This document shows positions 1-7,899 of a stretch of DNA of 30,805 nt, piece after piece. The position numbers and the translations under genes are program-made. The notes below the pieces were generated by a model that was not told the DNA's origin, did no database searches, and saw only the letters and a program-made list of their open reading frames with translations. Source of the DNA: Candidatus Bathyarchaeota archaeon (lineage in GTDB: Archaea > Thermoproteota > Bathyarchaeia > TCS64); contig JAUWBQ010000004.1 of the NCBI GenBank assembly GCA_030601645.1, positions 1 to 30,805 of the forward strand, read 5' to 3'. Within the stretch, counting starts at the first letter, position 1. Each line of letters starts with the position of its first letter.

Positions 1-366
1 CTTCAAGGCTTGGTCAGCCCTCTCACGAGTGAAATCCTCCAGGGCTTCACCGATGATCATCATGAAGGCGACGAGAGCCATGGCGCTGTACTCGCCAACA
101 ATAAGAGCAGCCACCATGGCAACAGTCACCATTACCCCGGCGGTCATGTCGAAGTCTCTGAGAACATTCGTTACGGCCATCCTGAACACGGGATACCCCC
201 CGACCACTGCCGAGATCAGGAAGCTGACGTCTGCAAGCTGTTTATTGCCCGAGAACTCGAGCATGAACCCTACCGCCAGGAACACCATGTTCACCGCTGC
301 CGTTATAATCCCTGGACTCAGGAGGAACTCCCTGTACTTCGTGAAGAACCCCGGAGGTGTGGTCAC
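1..366 (-). CDS. Metal-translocating P1B-type ATPase, N-terminal part (gene continues beyond the left edge)
   Basis: Only the first 122 codons are in the window. The product has two hydrophobic helices near residues 16-34 and 42-55, then a helical hairpin near 72-100, followed by a GEALEDFTRERADQALK stretch. That matches the start of the heavy-metal P-type ATPase membrane domain (family motif like GE-LEE-T-R-RA--AL). No N-terminal HMA metal-binding domain precedes the first helix. The CPC-type transport motif, DKTG phosphorylation site and ATP-binding domain lie outside, so the transported ion cannot be read directly. The chosen start is GTG at 366, with AAGGAG at 386-381; the frame is open to 420 but offers no better start. 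It follows csoR by about 40 bases on the same strand, so Cu(I) export is the likely role (inference). Confidence 0.8.
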   Translation of the reverse strand, partial: MTTPPGFFTKYREFLLSPGIITAAVNMVFLAVGFMLEFSGNKQLADVSFLISAVVGGYPVFRMAVTNVLRDFDMTAGVMVTVAMVAALIVGEYSAMALVAFMMIIGEALEDFTRERADQALK

Positions 367-406
367 ATCTGAATCGAATTCTCCTTGTTTCGTCAGAATA
401 TTCCAC

Positions 407-685
407 CTAGATGAGCTTCGCTATGGCCGCCTTGAGCTCCTCGACATAGTCCTCTACTGAGCCTTCTCTGACTGCGTCAACCATGCAGGATTCGATGTGA
501 TCTTCCAAGATCAACACACCTACTTTGTTTATCGCAGCTTTTATGGCTGCGATCTGGTGAAGAAGCTCGGGGCAGTCTCTGTCTTCTTCCACCATCTTTT
601 TGACTCCTCTCAGGTGTCCCTCTATCCTGCTCAAGCGGTCGATTACTTTCTTACGGTGTTTATGGGTTGAAACCATCGCACTCAT
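407..685 (-). CDS. csoR: CsoR-family copper-sensing transcriptional repressor
   Basis: A 92-residue all-helical DUF156 protein (HRKKVIDRLSRIEGHLRGV). The Cu(I) ligands of CsoR are present with the spacing of the Mycobacterium tuberculosis protein: Cys38, His63 and Cys67 (C-x24-H-x3-C), which favours copper over the nickel (RcnR) or formaldehyde (FrmR) branches. Family members bind DNA as tetramers and release it on Cu(I) binding. The start at 685 is preferred over upstream in-frame starts because a TATA-like box at about 703-713 sits 22-27 bases upstream and overlaps the longer reading frame. The P-type ATPase start follows directly, forming a classic sensor-exporter pair, probably autoregulated. 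Confidence 0.9.
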   Translation of the reverse strand: MSAMVSTHKHRKKVIDRLSRIEGHLRGVKKMVEEDRDCPELLHQIAAIKAAINKVGVLILEDHIESCMVDAVREGSVEDYVEELKAAIAKLI

Positions 686-702
686 CCCATCCCCCCGGAG
701 GG

Positions 703-713
703 GATATAAAAAG
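703..713 (-). promoter_or_regulatory. TATA box of csoR
   Basis: Read on the minus strand this is CTTTTTATATC. It is centred about 23-26 bases before the ATG at 685, so the transcript is probably leaderless or nearly so. The GC-rich CCTCCGGGGGG between box and start could hold the CsoR operator (inference). Confidence 0.6.
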
Positions 714-767
714 ATTCTGTAATCAACGAGAAGTGTGACGAATAATATCACCACTTCATAATGGGTT

Positions 768-785
768 CACGCGCTTGTGCGCGTG
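768..785. repeat. Perfect 7-bp inverted repeat, 4-base loop
   Basis: CACGCGC-TTGT-GCGCGTG lies in the gap between csoR and the M20 gene. It is GC-rich and not followed by a T-tract on either strand. It could be an operator or an RNA hairpin; function unknown. Confidence 0.5.
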
Positions 786-857
786 CATCGCGAAAAGGTC
801 GCTGTGTGTGGCCTGCGTGAATCGTCGTATCTTTTATGGTATAGGGTTACAGATGAG

Positions 858-863
858 AAAAAA
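858..863 (-). terminator. Oligo-T terminator after the M20 gene
   Basis: A run of six T on the minus strand lies about 18 bases past the stop codon at 881, the form expected for archaeal intrinsic termination. Confidence 0.45.
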
Positions 864-880
864 GGAGAATGATGAGGATT

Positions 881-2167
881 TTAGCTATTTAGGTAATCAA
901 TGATCGTGCCTGCGTGGACCTTCGTGACTGTGAGAAGATCGCTCACGGTGATGTGCTCATCAGCTGCCGCCATGTTGTAGGCCTTTGGACCATAGACTAT
1001 GGATGGCACGTCCATCGTCCTGTAGAATCTGCAATCCGTTGCGCCCGGCGTGAAGCTCAACAACGGCTCGTCATCGGTCACTTCTGCCGCGTTCTTGTAC
1101 ACTATCTCACAGATCTTCTCGCTTGGCAGAGTGTAGGTCGCAGGAAATATCGTTGTCGGATCCTTGAGATATTCGTAGCTTATCGAAGGCTCCGTTTCAA
1201 TTGATTTTTCCAATGCTTCATCGATCTCCTTCCAGGTTACCCCCACCGGGACCCTGACGTCGACCTCCACCTCACAAGTGCCGGGCACGATGTTGACCTT
1301 CGAACCGCCCTTGATTATCCCTATGTTCACCGTGGTCCATTTCAGCAGCTGGTTCATCCCAGGGGCGCCCTCGTGGCCATACTGCTCGTCGAACCCCTTC
1401 ATGGTGCTCTCGATCATCTTCTCGGTATCGTCCGTGAACTTCCCCTTAATCTTGTTCATGTTCACCACGGCCGGGAGCACCTTTATCATCTTCATGATCG
1501 CGTTGTCGCCTGCGTACCCCGCCCAGCTGCCGTGAGCCGGCTTTCCCTGAGCCTTCAGCCTGTATCTCCCGGAGCCCTTCTCGCCTATTCTCACCGTCAA
1601 GCCCGAGGGCTCGGCGTTGAGGACGGCGTCTCCCTTCAAATCAGGCCTGTTCTTCAAGAGCCACCCGGTGCCCCACTGGCCGCCGGACTCCTCGTCGGAC
1701 ACCAGGGTCAGCGTGAGCTTGCCGGGCAGATCCAGGCCCATCTCCTTTATCAGGCAGAAGCTGAAGAAGGTGGCGGCGACCCCCCCTTTCATGTCGCTGG
1801 CGCCTCGGCCGTATATCCTCCCGTCCTTGACCTCGCCAGAGTAGGGATCGACACTCCAAGGCTCCCCCACTTCCGCGGGGAACTGATCCAAGTGCCCATT
1901 GAGCACCAGATGGGGGCCTTTCTCGGATCCCTCTATGGTGGCCACGAGGTTCGGGTTTCCCTCTCTGGCCTCGAAATACTCGACTTCAAACCCTCTCTCC
2001 TCCAGATATCCCCTGAAAAATATTGCCAGCTCCGTCGTGTCACCAGGCGGGTTGTCGCTGGGGATCTTGATTGTGTCACAACACAGTTTGATGATCTCAT
2101 CCTTCCTGCTGTCAATGGCCTTCCAAATCTTTTTCTTCAACTCTCGAGTTCCTCCTTTAACGGACAT
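881..2167 (-). CDS. M20-family metallo-deacylase (ArgE/DapE type), canonical active site
   Basis: A 428-residue zinc-dependent amidase of the ArgE/DapE/aminoacylase group, which removes acyl or carbamoyl groups from amino acids. Every catalytic element is visible: His92 and Asp94 in NGHLD, bridging Asp125 in GRGASDMKGG, general-base Glu159 and ligand Glu160 in SDEES, Glu186 in AEPSG, the dimerisation-domain His212 in PAHGS, and the late ligand His405 in DEHI. It is therefore the intact reference for the six altered M20 proteins further right. The start is ATG at 2167; an in-frame TTG at 2176 is less likely because the TATA-like sequence at 2196-2210 would place the transcript start near 2176. 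Substrate unknown; succinyl-diaminopimelate, acetylornithine or N-acyl/N-carbamoyl amino acids are all possible. Confidence 0.88.
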   Translation of the reverse strand: MSVKGGTRELKKKIWKAIDSRKDEIIKLCCDTIKIPSDNPPGDTTELAIFFRGYLEERGFEVEYFEAREGNPNLVATIEGSEKGPHLVLNGHLDQFPAEVGEPWSVDPYSGEVKDGRIYGRGASDMKGGVAATFFSFCLIKEMGLDLPGKLTLTLVSDEESGGQWGTGWLLKNRPDLKGDAVLNAEPSGLTVRIGEKGSGRYRLKAQGKPAHGSWAGYAGDNAIMKMIKVLPAVVNMNKIKGKFTDDTEKMIESTMKGFDEQYGHEGAPGMNQLLKWTTVNIGIIKGGSKVNIVPGTCEVEVDVRVPVGVTWKEIDEALEKSIETEPSISYEYLKDPTTIFPATYTLPSEKICEIVYKNAAEVTDDEPLLSFTPGATDCRFYRTMDVPSIVYGPKAYNMAAADEHITVSDLLTVTKVHAGTIIDYLNS

Positions 2168-2195
2168 TGTGGTCAACCTTATGATGCCAGATGTT

Positions 2196-2210
2196 CATTT
2201 AATATTTATG
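2196..2210 (-). promoter_or_regulatory. TATA-like promoter of the M20 gene at 881-2167
   Basis: CATAAATATTAAATG on the minus strand, centred about 36 bases before the ATG at 2167, predicts a leader of roughly 9 bases. Confidence 0.45.
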
Positions 2211-2274
2211 TCAATTTTTCTCATTGGTATTTGAAATTTTTAGATAAACGTGTAAGTATGTGGAATGCACGCGC

Positions 2275-2287
2275 ATGGGAATCCCAT
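2275..2287. repeat. 13-bp palindrome downstream of the AOR gene
   Basis: ATGGGA-A-TCCCAT is a perfect inverted repeat about 58 bases past the AOR stop codon. It may form a short 3' hairpin or bind a regulator of the next gene. Function not known. Confidence 0.4.
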
Positions 2288-2344
2288 TTAGATTACTCAT
2301 GGAAGCTTTCTGTTTCATACGTATCGATCATTCCATCGTTTTTT

Positions 2345-4306
2345 CTAGTCACTTCGTTCACGAGGCATTGCTTGCGCAAGGGGAGGGCCAACCCAATCCG
2401 GATAAGGAACCCCGGCTTCAAACTCCTCTTTCACCATGGCCAGGCCCAGCTCCACCAGCTTGGCGTTCTTCGGAACAGCCGTCTCGATGTCCCATCCTCT
2501 CAGCTCCAGATAGTCGTCCATCATCTCGTCGTAGTCCTCGATCCTACAGACGTTACCTTTGCTCAATCCGTCCGCTTGGGGTTCAGCGAAATACCTCGGA
2601 GGGGGGACCATGTGCTTCCTCTTGACCCCCTCCCTGACGTTGAACGACTGCTCCAACGTGTAGACCCTTTCGCCGATCTCCCAGAGCATCTGGGCGGTGA
2701 AGACGACCCCCGTGAGAGCCGTCAAGATCTCAGCGGCCTCTTCCCCATACAACGGATAGAGCCCGTTCTTGCAGACGCTATAGCAATCAAACAAAACCTG
2801 CACGTTCTGCGACGAGACCGTCGCGACGTGCTTCCCGTGGGTCGAGTACCCCCCTCTTCCCATCTCCGGGTCATCGAGCACGTGGGCCCAGTATCCGATG
2901 TGGCCGCCTCCCACCTCGCCCCGCAGGTGGTCGCACCCCCGCGTCGACGTGCATCTCTGGATCATCAGGTTGTTCTTCCCACGAAAATCGGGATACGAGG
3001 CAAGGCCCAAGACATGGATGCAGTGCCAGAGAGCCTCCGGACCCAGTATCCGTCCAATGTTATAATGGCCCTCAGCCAGGAGGTTGCCCAGTCTTCCATC
3101 TCTATAGGCGGTCTTCTTGACTAGCTCCGTGATCAGCTCGGCGTCGCCCCATTTCAGTTCCAGCCCGTCCGTCTGTTCCTTAGTCAGCAGCCCTTTCTCG
3201 TAGAGATATATCGCATACGCTATGGTCGTGCCGTGATTGATCGATATCCCCAGTTGATTGTACAAATTGTTCAGGTGGCAGGCCTCTCCCCAGTCGTTGA
3301 GGTCGTTGACGACCGCGTTGTATTTCACGATGTTGAACTCTATTCCGCCGCCCCTCAACCCGGCGTAAGGCCCCTCCTGCACCTCGTACCAGCGTTTACA
3401 GTGCGTGGGACAAACGCAGCAGCCACGCAGGCGCACGGTGTTCTCAAGGAGTCTGTCGCTCACGAAATTGTCATGGGCTCTGAATTTGGCCGTGGAGGCG
3501 TACCTCACCCAATCCCAGTTGTCCGCTTTGTTGACGTCCACCAGATGGGGGGTCCCCCTCAGGGCTCCGACGTTGTATATTCGATAGCTGCCCTCCCCCG
3601 CCAACGGAGGGCCGTGCACCTTCTTGTCGATGACCTTCCTCGAAAGCTCCATGAATCTGTCCGGGTCTGCCACGTTCACGCCAATGGTGCCTTTGACTCC
3701 AATGGCCTTGAGATTTTTCGAGCCAAACACGGCGCCTGGCCCACACATCCCGTGCGCATCGAAGGCGTCGGTGATGACGCAGGAGGTCCTCACGAGGTTC
3801 TCCCCGGCTGGGCCGATGCAACACACGCTGGACGCCTTGTCGTCCTTTATTATGGCCTCATTCGTGTGCCAGGTGGTCTCTCCCCAGAGATGGCCGGCGT
3901 CCTTAAGCTCCACGTTCTCGTCTTCGATCCAGAGATAGACGGGCTTCTTGGCTTTCTTCGTGAATATTATCTGGTCGTATCCGGCTTGCTTGAGACCCGC
4001 GGCGAACTTCCCCCCGGCGTTGCCATCCCCCAAGATTCCAGTCCAGGGGGACTTGTAACTCATGCTGTATCTCCCTGAACAGGGGAAGATCGTGCCGTTC
4101 AGCGGGCCCACGCCGATCGACAGAACGTTCTCTGGGCCGAGGGGGTCTATCCCGGGTCTGATCTCGTCCCACAGCGTCTTCTGGTTGAAACCCCGACTGC
4201 CCAGGTAAGTTAAGGCCTTGTCCCTCGTGAGAGGCTGTTTCTTGATTTCGCCGCTCTCCAGGTCAACCCTGAGCACGGTACCAGCCCAGCCGCACCATTC
4301 CTTCAT
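2345..4306 (-). CDS. aor: Aldehyde:ferredoxin oxidoreductase family (tungstopterin) catalytic subunit
   Basis: A 653-residue protein with the AOR layout. The N-terminal domain (about 1-205) carries CGWAGTVLRVDL and the GPLNGT and GRYSMSYKSP segments that bind the bis-pterin cofactor. The [4Fe-4S] ligands are Cys296, Cys299 and Cys303 (C-x2-C-x3-C), with the distant fourth ligand probably Cys512 in DCYSVCKNG. The family oxidises aldehydes to acids, or runs in reverse, with ferredoxin-level electrons; some members act on other substrates such as benzoyl-CoA. The gene starts 9 bases after the 4x[4Fe-4S] protein gene, with AAGGAG in the end of that gene, so the two form an operon and probably a two-subunit complex like WOR5 or BamBC. 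Aldehydes from amino-acid breakdown are a plausible substrate (inference). Confidence 0.9.
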   Translation of the reverse strand: MKEWCGWAGTVLRVDLESGEIKKQPLTRDKALTYLGSRGFNQKTLWDEIRPGIDPLGPENVLSIGVGPLNGTIFPCSGRYSMSYKSPWTGILGDGNAGGKFAAGLKQAGYDQIIFTKKAKKPVYLWIEDENVELKDAGHLWGETTWHTNEAIIKDDKASSVCCIGPAGENLVRTSCVITDAFDAHGMCGPGAVFGSKNLKAIGVKGTIGVNVADPDRFMELSRKVIDKKVHGPPLAGEGSYRIYNVGALRGTPHLVDVNKADNWDWVRYASTAKFRAHDNFVSDRLLENTVRLRGCCVCPTHCKRWYEVQEGPYAGLRGGGIEFNIVKYNAVVNDLNDWGEACHLNNLYNQLGISINHGTTIAYAIYLYEKGLLTKEQTDGLELKWGDAELITELVKKTAYRDGRLGNLLAEGHYNIGRILGPEALWHCIHVLGLASYPDFRGKNNLMIQRCTSTRGCDHLRGEVGGGHIGYWAHVLDDPEMGRGGYSTHGKHVATVSSQNVQVLFDCYSVCKNGLYPLYGEEAAEILTALTGVVFTAQMLWEIGERVYTLEQSFNVREGVKRKHMVPPPRYFAEPQADGLSKGNVCRIEDYDEMMDDYLELRGWDIETAVPKNAKLVELGLAMVKEEFEAGVPYPDWVGPPLAQAMPRERSD

Positions 4307-4315
4307 CTCTAACGT

Positions 4316-4900
4316 CTACTCCTTCACGTATCTGAGCACCTTCGGGGGGCACCATTCGACGCACTTGGGCTCGCCACCGCAAAGGTCGCATTTGATCATC
4401 GCGTCCAATCTCGGAGAATGCGACATAGAATCGTATGGACACGCACGGATACAGGCTCCACAACGGATACACTCGTCAGCGTCTACAAGAACGGCACTTG
4501 TCTTTTTATCTCTGAACAGGGCGCCTTCCGCCAGCTTCGGGCACACGGCCATGCAAGGCGAGAGCCCCGGACACTGTCTGCACACGTCTATCTCGATGAT
4601 CTTCGACGATCTCCCTTGAATCCAGTCCATGTCGTTGTTGACCACGTGTATTGCGCTCAACGCGTTGCTCGCGACTTCGAAATGGGTGAATGAGCAGATG
4701 GCCTCGCACGTCCCGCATCCGGTGCATTTTCCGCTGATCCTGGGTGGGGGTATGAACCTGCTTTCCTCCTCAAATGGTTCCACAAACCATCTGGGTCTCA
4801 CCGCCAACAGATGTGACGGGATTTCTCTTGATTTTAATCCATTATTTAATGAAGTTTTATCTTCAGTTATATTTTCTTTTTTATTATATCCATTATTCAA
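4316..4900 (-). CDS. 4x[4Fe-4S] electron-transfer subunit of the AOR (HycB/AorA-like)
   Basis: A 194-residue ferredoxin-like protein with sixteen cysteines in four groups: 59/62/65/69, 107/110/116/120, 144/147/150/154 and 171/174/180/184. This is the pattern of HycB/DmsB-type subunits that wire a molybdenum or tungsten catalytic subunit to its electron partner. No signal peptide is seen, so it should be cytoplasmic. The start is taken as TTG at 4900: GAGGAG at 4916-4911 sits 10 bases upstream, and no in-frame ATG occurs before the first Cys cluster. The first 50 residues are Asn/Lys-rich and poorly conserved in appearance. It lies 9 bases upstream of the AOR gene. Confidence 0.88.
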   Translation of the reverse strand: MNNGYNKKENITEDKTSLNNGLKSREIPSHLLAVRPRWFVEPFEEESRFIPPPRISGKCTGCGTCEAICSFTHFEVASNALSAIHVVNNDMDWIQGRSSKIIEIDVCRQCPGLSPCMAVCPKLAEGALFRDKKTSAVLVDADECIRCGACIRACPYDSMSHSPRLDAMIKCDLCGGEPKCVEWCPPKVLRYVKE

Positions 4901-4910
4901 CTTGAAGATA

Positions 4911-4916
4911 CTCCTC
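4911..4916 (-). promoter_or_regulatory. Shine-Dalgarno GAGGAG deciding a TTG start
   Basis: GAGGAG on the minus strand is 10 bases before TTG at 4900. It supports this unusual start for the iron-sulfur protein. Confidence 0.6.
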
Positions 4917-4942
4917 GTTTTTCTTTTTAGGTCTTTCGCCTT

Positions 4943-4951
4943 CTATTATAA
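4943..4951 (-). promoter_or_regulatory. TATA box of the iron-sulfur protein/AOR operon
   Basis: GTTATAATA on the minus strand predicts a transcript start near 4921, giving a leader of about 20 bases that contains GAGGAG. The FAD gene upstream is therefore probably not needed for transcription of this pair. Confidence 0.5.
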
Positions 4952-5056
4952 CGGATATTTTCCTTAGTTTCATGTATTATTAACTGACCCTTCATCCTTG
5001 AGCACACAATATAGCTATTTTACATTGGTTACATGTTGTATAGTAGACATATTCGA

Positions 5057-6337
5057 TTAAAGAATTGGTTTGGAAAAGACGTCGGATAGTCCGGCTTCGT
5101 TGACGCGGTTTCTTATTTCCCCGACATCCGTGGTGTAGAGGCCCCTTTGTTTCATCCTCTCGAAATAGTGTCCCCCAGAGAAGGTGTATCTATTCTTTAG
5201 ACCGGCTTCTGTCTTCATCTTATCATTCGTGTATGCGATGATGTCACCCACAGCGATGCTGTCCGGGATTATCAGCCCCTCCTCTCCCAACAGGTATTTG
5301 GCGCTGTTGTATCCGGCCAGACAGCCTGATGCGACCACCTCGGTGTGTCCCACAATGAGGCCTGACTTCTCCCCTGCGCAGAACAGATTACTGACTCCGT
5401 CGACTTTCAGAGCGTTGTCTCTCGGAGCCATCGCCGTATACCGTATGGAGTTGCCGATACCCCCCGCGTAGGGGTCCTCGTATCGAGCGTCCTCGAACCC
5501 CGGTATCTGCCTCAATAGCTCTAGGGGGAAGAAATGAGTCATCAGCTTTGCGAAACCACTGTCTAACAAGACGATGTTCTCAGCGTACTCCGACAGCGCG
5601 TATTGAACGCAAGCCTTCTTCGAGAGCTTGTCTTCGTCGACGAGGTTCTCGGGCAGGGGGATAACGACCGAACCGGTCTCATCCAGCTCCTTGACGATAC
5701 TGGGGGAGAGGGTGTGCTTCATTATCTTGCACGCTCCGCTGAAGACACCCGGGGTCCCGTCTGCCCGCATCCCCACGATGTCTTTGACGCCCGCCTTTTC
5801 GCTCATGCTAACGCGGACCTTGAACGTGGGGCATCTGTATATGCACATCACGCATCCGTTTCCATATCTCACACAACTCGCTGTGTTGGCCGCAGTGCCC
5901 GTGCAGTCGATGAACACGTCTCCCTCAACATCTTCCCCCTCATCGGATTTGACGGAGACAATGGAGTCCCCCTCCTTCAACACATCAGCGATCCTGGTCT
6001 GGAAACGGATGGAGACGCCTTTTTTTCTCAGCAATCTCAGCACTTCGGGCTCGATTTTAGCTGCATCGTAGAGACTAGCGTGTTTGTGGCCTGGAAACTC
6101 GATGTTGACGTGTCGAGACAGCGCGTCCATGATGTGGAACAGATCCCCTCCGCCCATGGCGATCATTTCCTCGGCGGCCGTGAAACGCCCGTTGTTCCTG
6201 AATATCCCGCCGACTAGGCCCGAGCCCAATAACATGTCTGTCCTTTCCAGTAGCTCGACCTCTGCTCCGACCATACTTGCTGTCAGAGCGGCCGCGCAAC
6301 CGGACCAGCCTCCTCCGATGATCACAGCTTTTCCCAT
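5057..6337 (-). CDS. FAD-dependent oxidoreductase with an embedded CxxCxxxC motif (GidA/TrmFO-like fold)
   Basis: A 426-residue flavoprotein. The N-terminal Rossmann motif GGGWSG (8-13) and an acidic end of the second strand (EVELLER) indicate FAD binding. A second FAD-contact segment reads LFCAGEKSG, and VIDCTG-like VFIDCTG lies near 141-147. Unusually, four cysteines occur close together (155, 162, 165, 169; GCVMCIYRC), suggesting an iron-sulfur cluster beside the flavin. The start is ATG at 6337 just before the dinucleotide-binding strand; an in-frame TTG at 6346 is less likely. It precedes the iron-sulfur/AOR pair on the same strand with a 156-base gap and could pass AOR electrons to a carrier, as the FAD subunit AorC does in bacterial AorABC, though that subunit is a different FAD family (inference). 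Confidence 0.75.
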   Translation of the reverse strand: MGKAVIIGGGWSGCAAALTASMVGAEVELLERTDMLLGSGLVGGIFRNNGRFTAAEEMIAMGGGDLFHIMDALSRHVNIEFPGHKHASLYDAAKIEPEVLRLLRKKGVSIRFQTRIADVLKEGDSIVSVKSDEGEDVEGDVFIDCTGTAANTASCVRYGNGCVMCIYRCPTFKVRVSMSEKAGVKDIVGMRADGTPGVFSGACKIMKHTLSPSIVKELDETGSVVIPLPENLVDEDKLSKKACVQYALSEYAENIVLLDSGFAKLMTHFFPLELLRQIPGFEDARYEDPYAGGIGNSIRYTAMAPRDNALKVDGVSNLFCAGEKSGLIVGHTEVVASGCLAGYNSAKYLLGEEGLIIPDSIAVGDIIAYTNDKMKTEAGLKNRYTFSGGHYFERMKQRGLYTTDVGEIRNRVNEAGLSDVFSKPIL

Positions 6338-6504
6338 ATCGTTCAACTCACAAGTCTCTTCATGACCAACCCTTTCTTTTCGCGAGCTCGAATAAGGTGT
6401 AAATCCTCGATATTATCTTAAATGATTACCTGTTTCAAATTTTAACTGAATAAAACCCAAAAGATAATCACATTGGCGTCTGATATCCCTTCTCTCCCAA
6501 CAAG

Positions 6505-6512
6505 GATTTAAG
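6505..6512 (+). promoter_or_regulatory. TATA box, leaderless promoter of the dihydroorotase-like gene
   Basis: GATTTAAG is centred 27 bases upstream of ATG 6536, with no Shine-Dalgarno between, so the transcript should begin at or next to the start codon. Confidence 0.55.
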
Positions 6513-6535
6513 AGATAGCCCACGAGCCATATTTT

Positions 6536-7897
6536 ATGGCGTTAGATCTCGTCATCAAGAACGGGAAAGTGGTCACCCCCTTTAATGTCATGAAGGCTTC
6601 CATTGGAATCAGCGACGGGAAAATTGTGTGGCTGGGTGAAAACAGTGTCTCGCCATCCGCCGAACAGACTATAGACGCTGAGGGCAAACACGTGATTCCG
6701 GGATGCATCGACGTCCACGTCCACTTCAGAGAGCCCCTGAGGCCGGACAAGGAGGACTGGTCGACCGGCTCCAAGAGTGCGATCTGCGGTGGCGTGACAA
6801 CCGTCCTGGACATGCCCGAGTCCGTTGAACCCACCGTAGAAGGCCTGAACAAGAAACTTGACTCAGCCCGGTCGAAATCCGTCGTCGATTTCGGTTTGTA
6901 TGGTCGCCCCACCACTCCTGAAAGTGTCGAGGCGCTATCCAAAGCGGGCGTGATCGCTTTCAAGATTCTACTGGGTTACGAACAGTTTATCCCGGATGAC
7001 GGGACCTTCTTCCACCTTTTGAAGGCCATCGGTGAAACATACCTCCCAGCGGCCGTCCACGCCGAGGACATCAACATAGTGAAATCGCTTCAAGATCGCC
7101 TACCGAAAGAGGGAAGGAGGGATATCGAGGCCCATGAATTGTCTCGGCCCACCTTTGTCGAGGAGGCGGCCATATCTAAATCATTGATACTGGCAAGAGC
7201 GGCAGAGTGCCGGTTGCACATCGCCCATGTCAGCACCGTGGAGGGCGCAGAGCTTATTGGTAAAGCGAGGGCCTCCGGTCAGGAAGTGACATCTGAGACC
7301 TGCCCCCACTATCTCATGTTGGGCAATTCGGACCTCGACAGGCTCGGCCCTTACGGCAAGATAAACCCCCCGGTTAGGGGCACCTGGAAAGACATGGAGG
7401 GGCTGTGGACGGCGCTATCCAGGGGAGTCATCGACTGCATCGCCACCGATCATGCGCCACACCTGATGGCGGAGAAGGAGGTGGGATGGGAGAACATCTT
7501 CGAGGCCGCCCCGGGGGTCATCGGCGTCCAGACGATGCTTCCCCTCATGCTGACGTCAGTCAACGAGGGAAGACTGTCGTTGTGTAAGATGGTCGAGCTC
7601 ACGTCCATGAACCCCGCGAAGATATTCAACCTCTACCCGAGAAAGGGGATCATCCAGCTCGGTTCCGACGCCGACCTGGTTATCGTCGACATGGACCGGA
7701 AGGGAACGATTCGCGCCGAGGATCAACATAGCAAGATGCCCTTCACCCCCTATGACGGCTGGGAGGTCCAGGGCGTCCCCGAGATCACGATCCTGAGGGG
7801 CGAGGTGGCGGTTCGGGACGGAGAGCCGACCGTTACACCAGGATACGGCGAATGGCTTAGACCCTTGCCCGCAACTGACTCGCCACGAGCTCGCTAG
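6536..7897 (+). CDS. Dihydroorotase/allantoinase/hydantoinase-type cyclic amidohydrolase
   Basis: A 453-residue binuclear-zinc amidohydrolase that opens a cyclic amide ring. Visible ligands are His61 and His63 in HVHFREP, the carboxylated Lys143 in AFKILLG, His175 in AVHAED, His231 in HIAHVS and the catalytic Asp305 in ATDHAPH. ETCPHYL (254-260) and the HxHxREP motif favour the dihydroorotase/allantoinase branch over classical hydantoinases. It starts from a leaderless promoter and ends 2 bases from the convergent gene at 7900-9060. No other pyrimidine or purine-ring genes are in the window, while amino-acid deacylases surround it, so opening of hydantoin-like or ureido rings feeding an M20 enzyme is plausible (inference). 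Confidence 0.85.
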   Translation: MALDLVIKNGKVVTPFNVMKASIGISDGKIVWLGENSVSPSAEQTIDAEGKHVIPGCIDVHVHFREPLRPDKEDWSTGSKSAICGGVTTVLDMPESVEPTVEGLNKKLDSARSKSVVDFGLYGRPTTPESVEALSKAGVIAFKILLGYEQFIPDDGTFFHLLKAIGETYLPAAVHAEDINIVKSLQDRLPKEGRRDIEAHELSRPTFVEEAAISKSLILARAAECRLHIAHVSTVEGAELIGKARASGQEVTSETCPHYLMLGNSDLDRLGPYGKINPPVRGTWKDMEGLWTALSRGVIDCIATDHAPHLMAEKEVGWENIFEAAPGVIGVQTMLPLMLTSVNEGRLSLCKMVELTSMNPAKIFNLYPRKGIIQLGSDADLVIVDMDRKGTIRAEDQHSKMPFTPYDGWEVQGVPEITILRGEVAVRDGEPTVTPGYGEWLRPLPATDSPRAR

Positions 7898-7899
7898 GG

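Noticed and set aside
10..460. Plus-strand open frames at the left edge
   Set aside because: They oppose the P-type ATPase start and the csoR 3' end, which have motif support on the minus strand.
1373..3124. Long plus-strand open frame of 583 codons
   Set aside because: It runs antisense across the M20 and AOR genes and the gap between them, has Arg/Leu/His-rich low-quality sequence and no family motifs; an effect of codon bias in the real genes.
3233..4078. Plus-strand open frame of 281 codons
   Set aside because: Antisense to the well-supported AOR gene and without recognisable domains.
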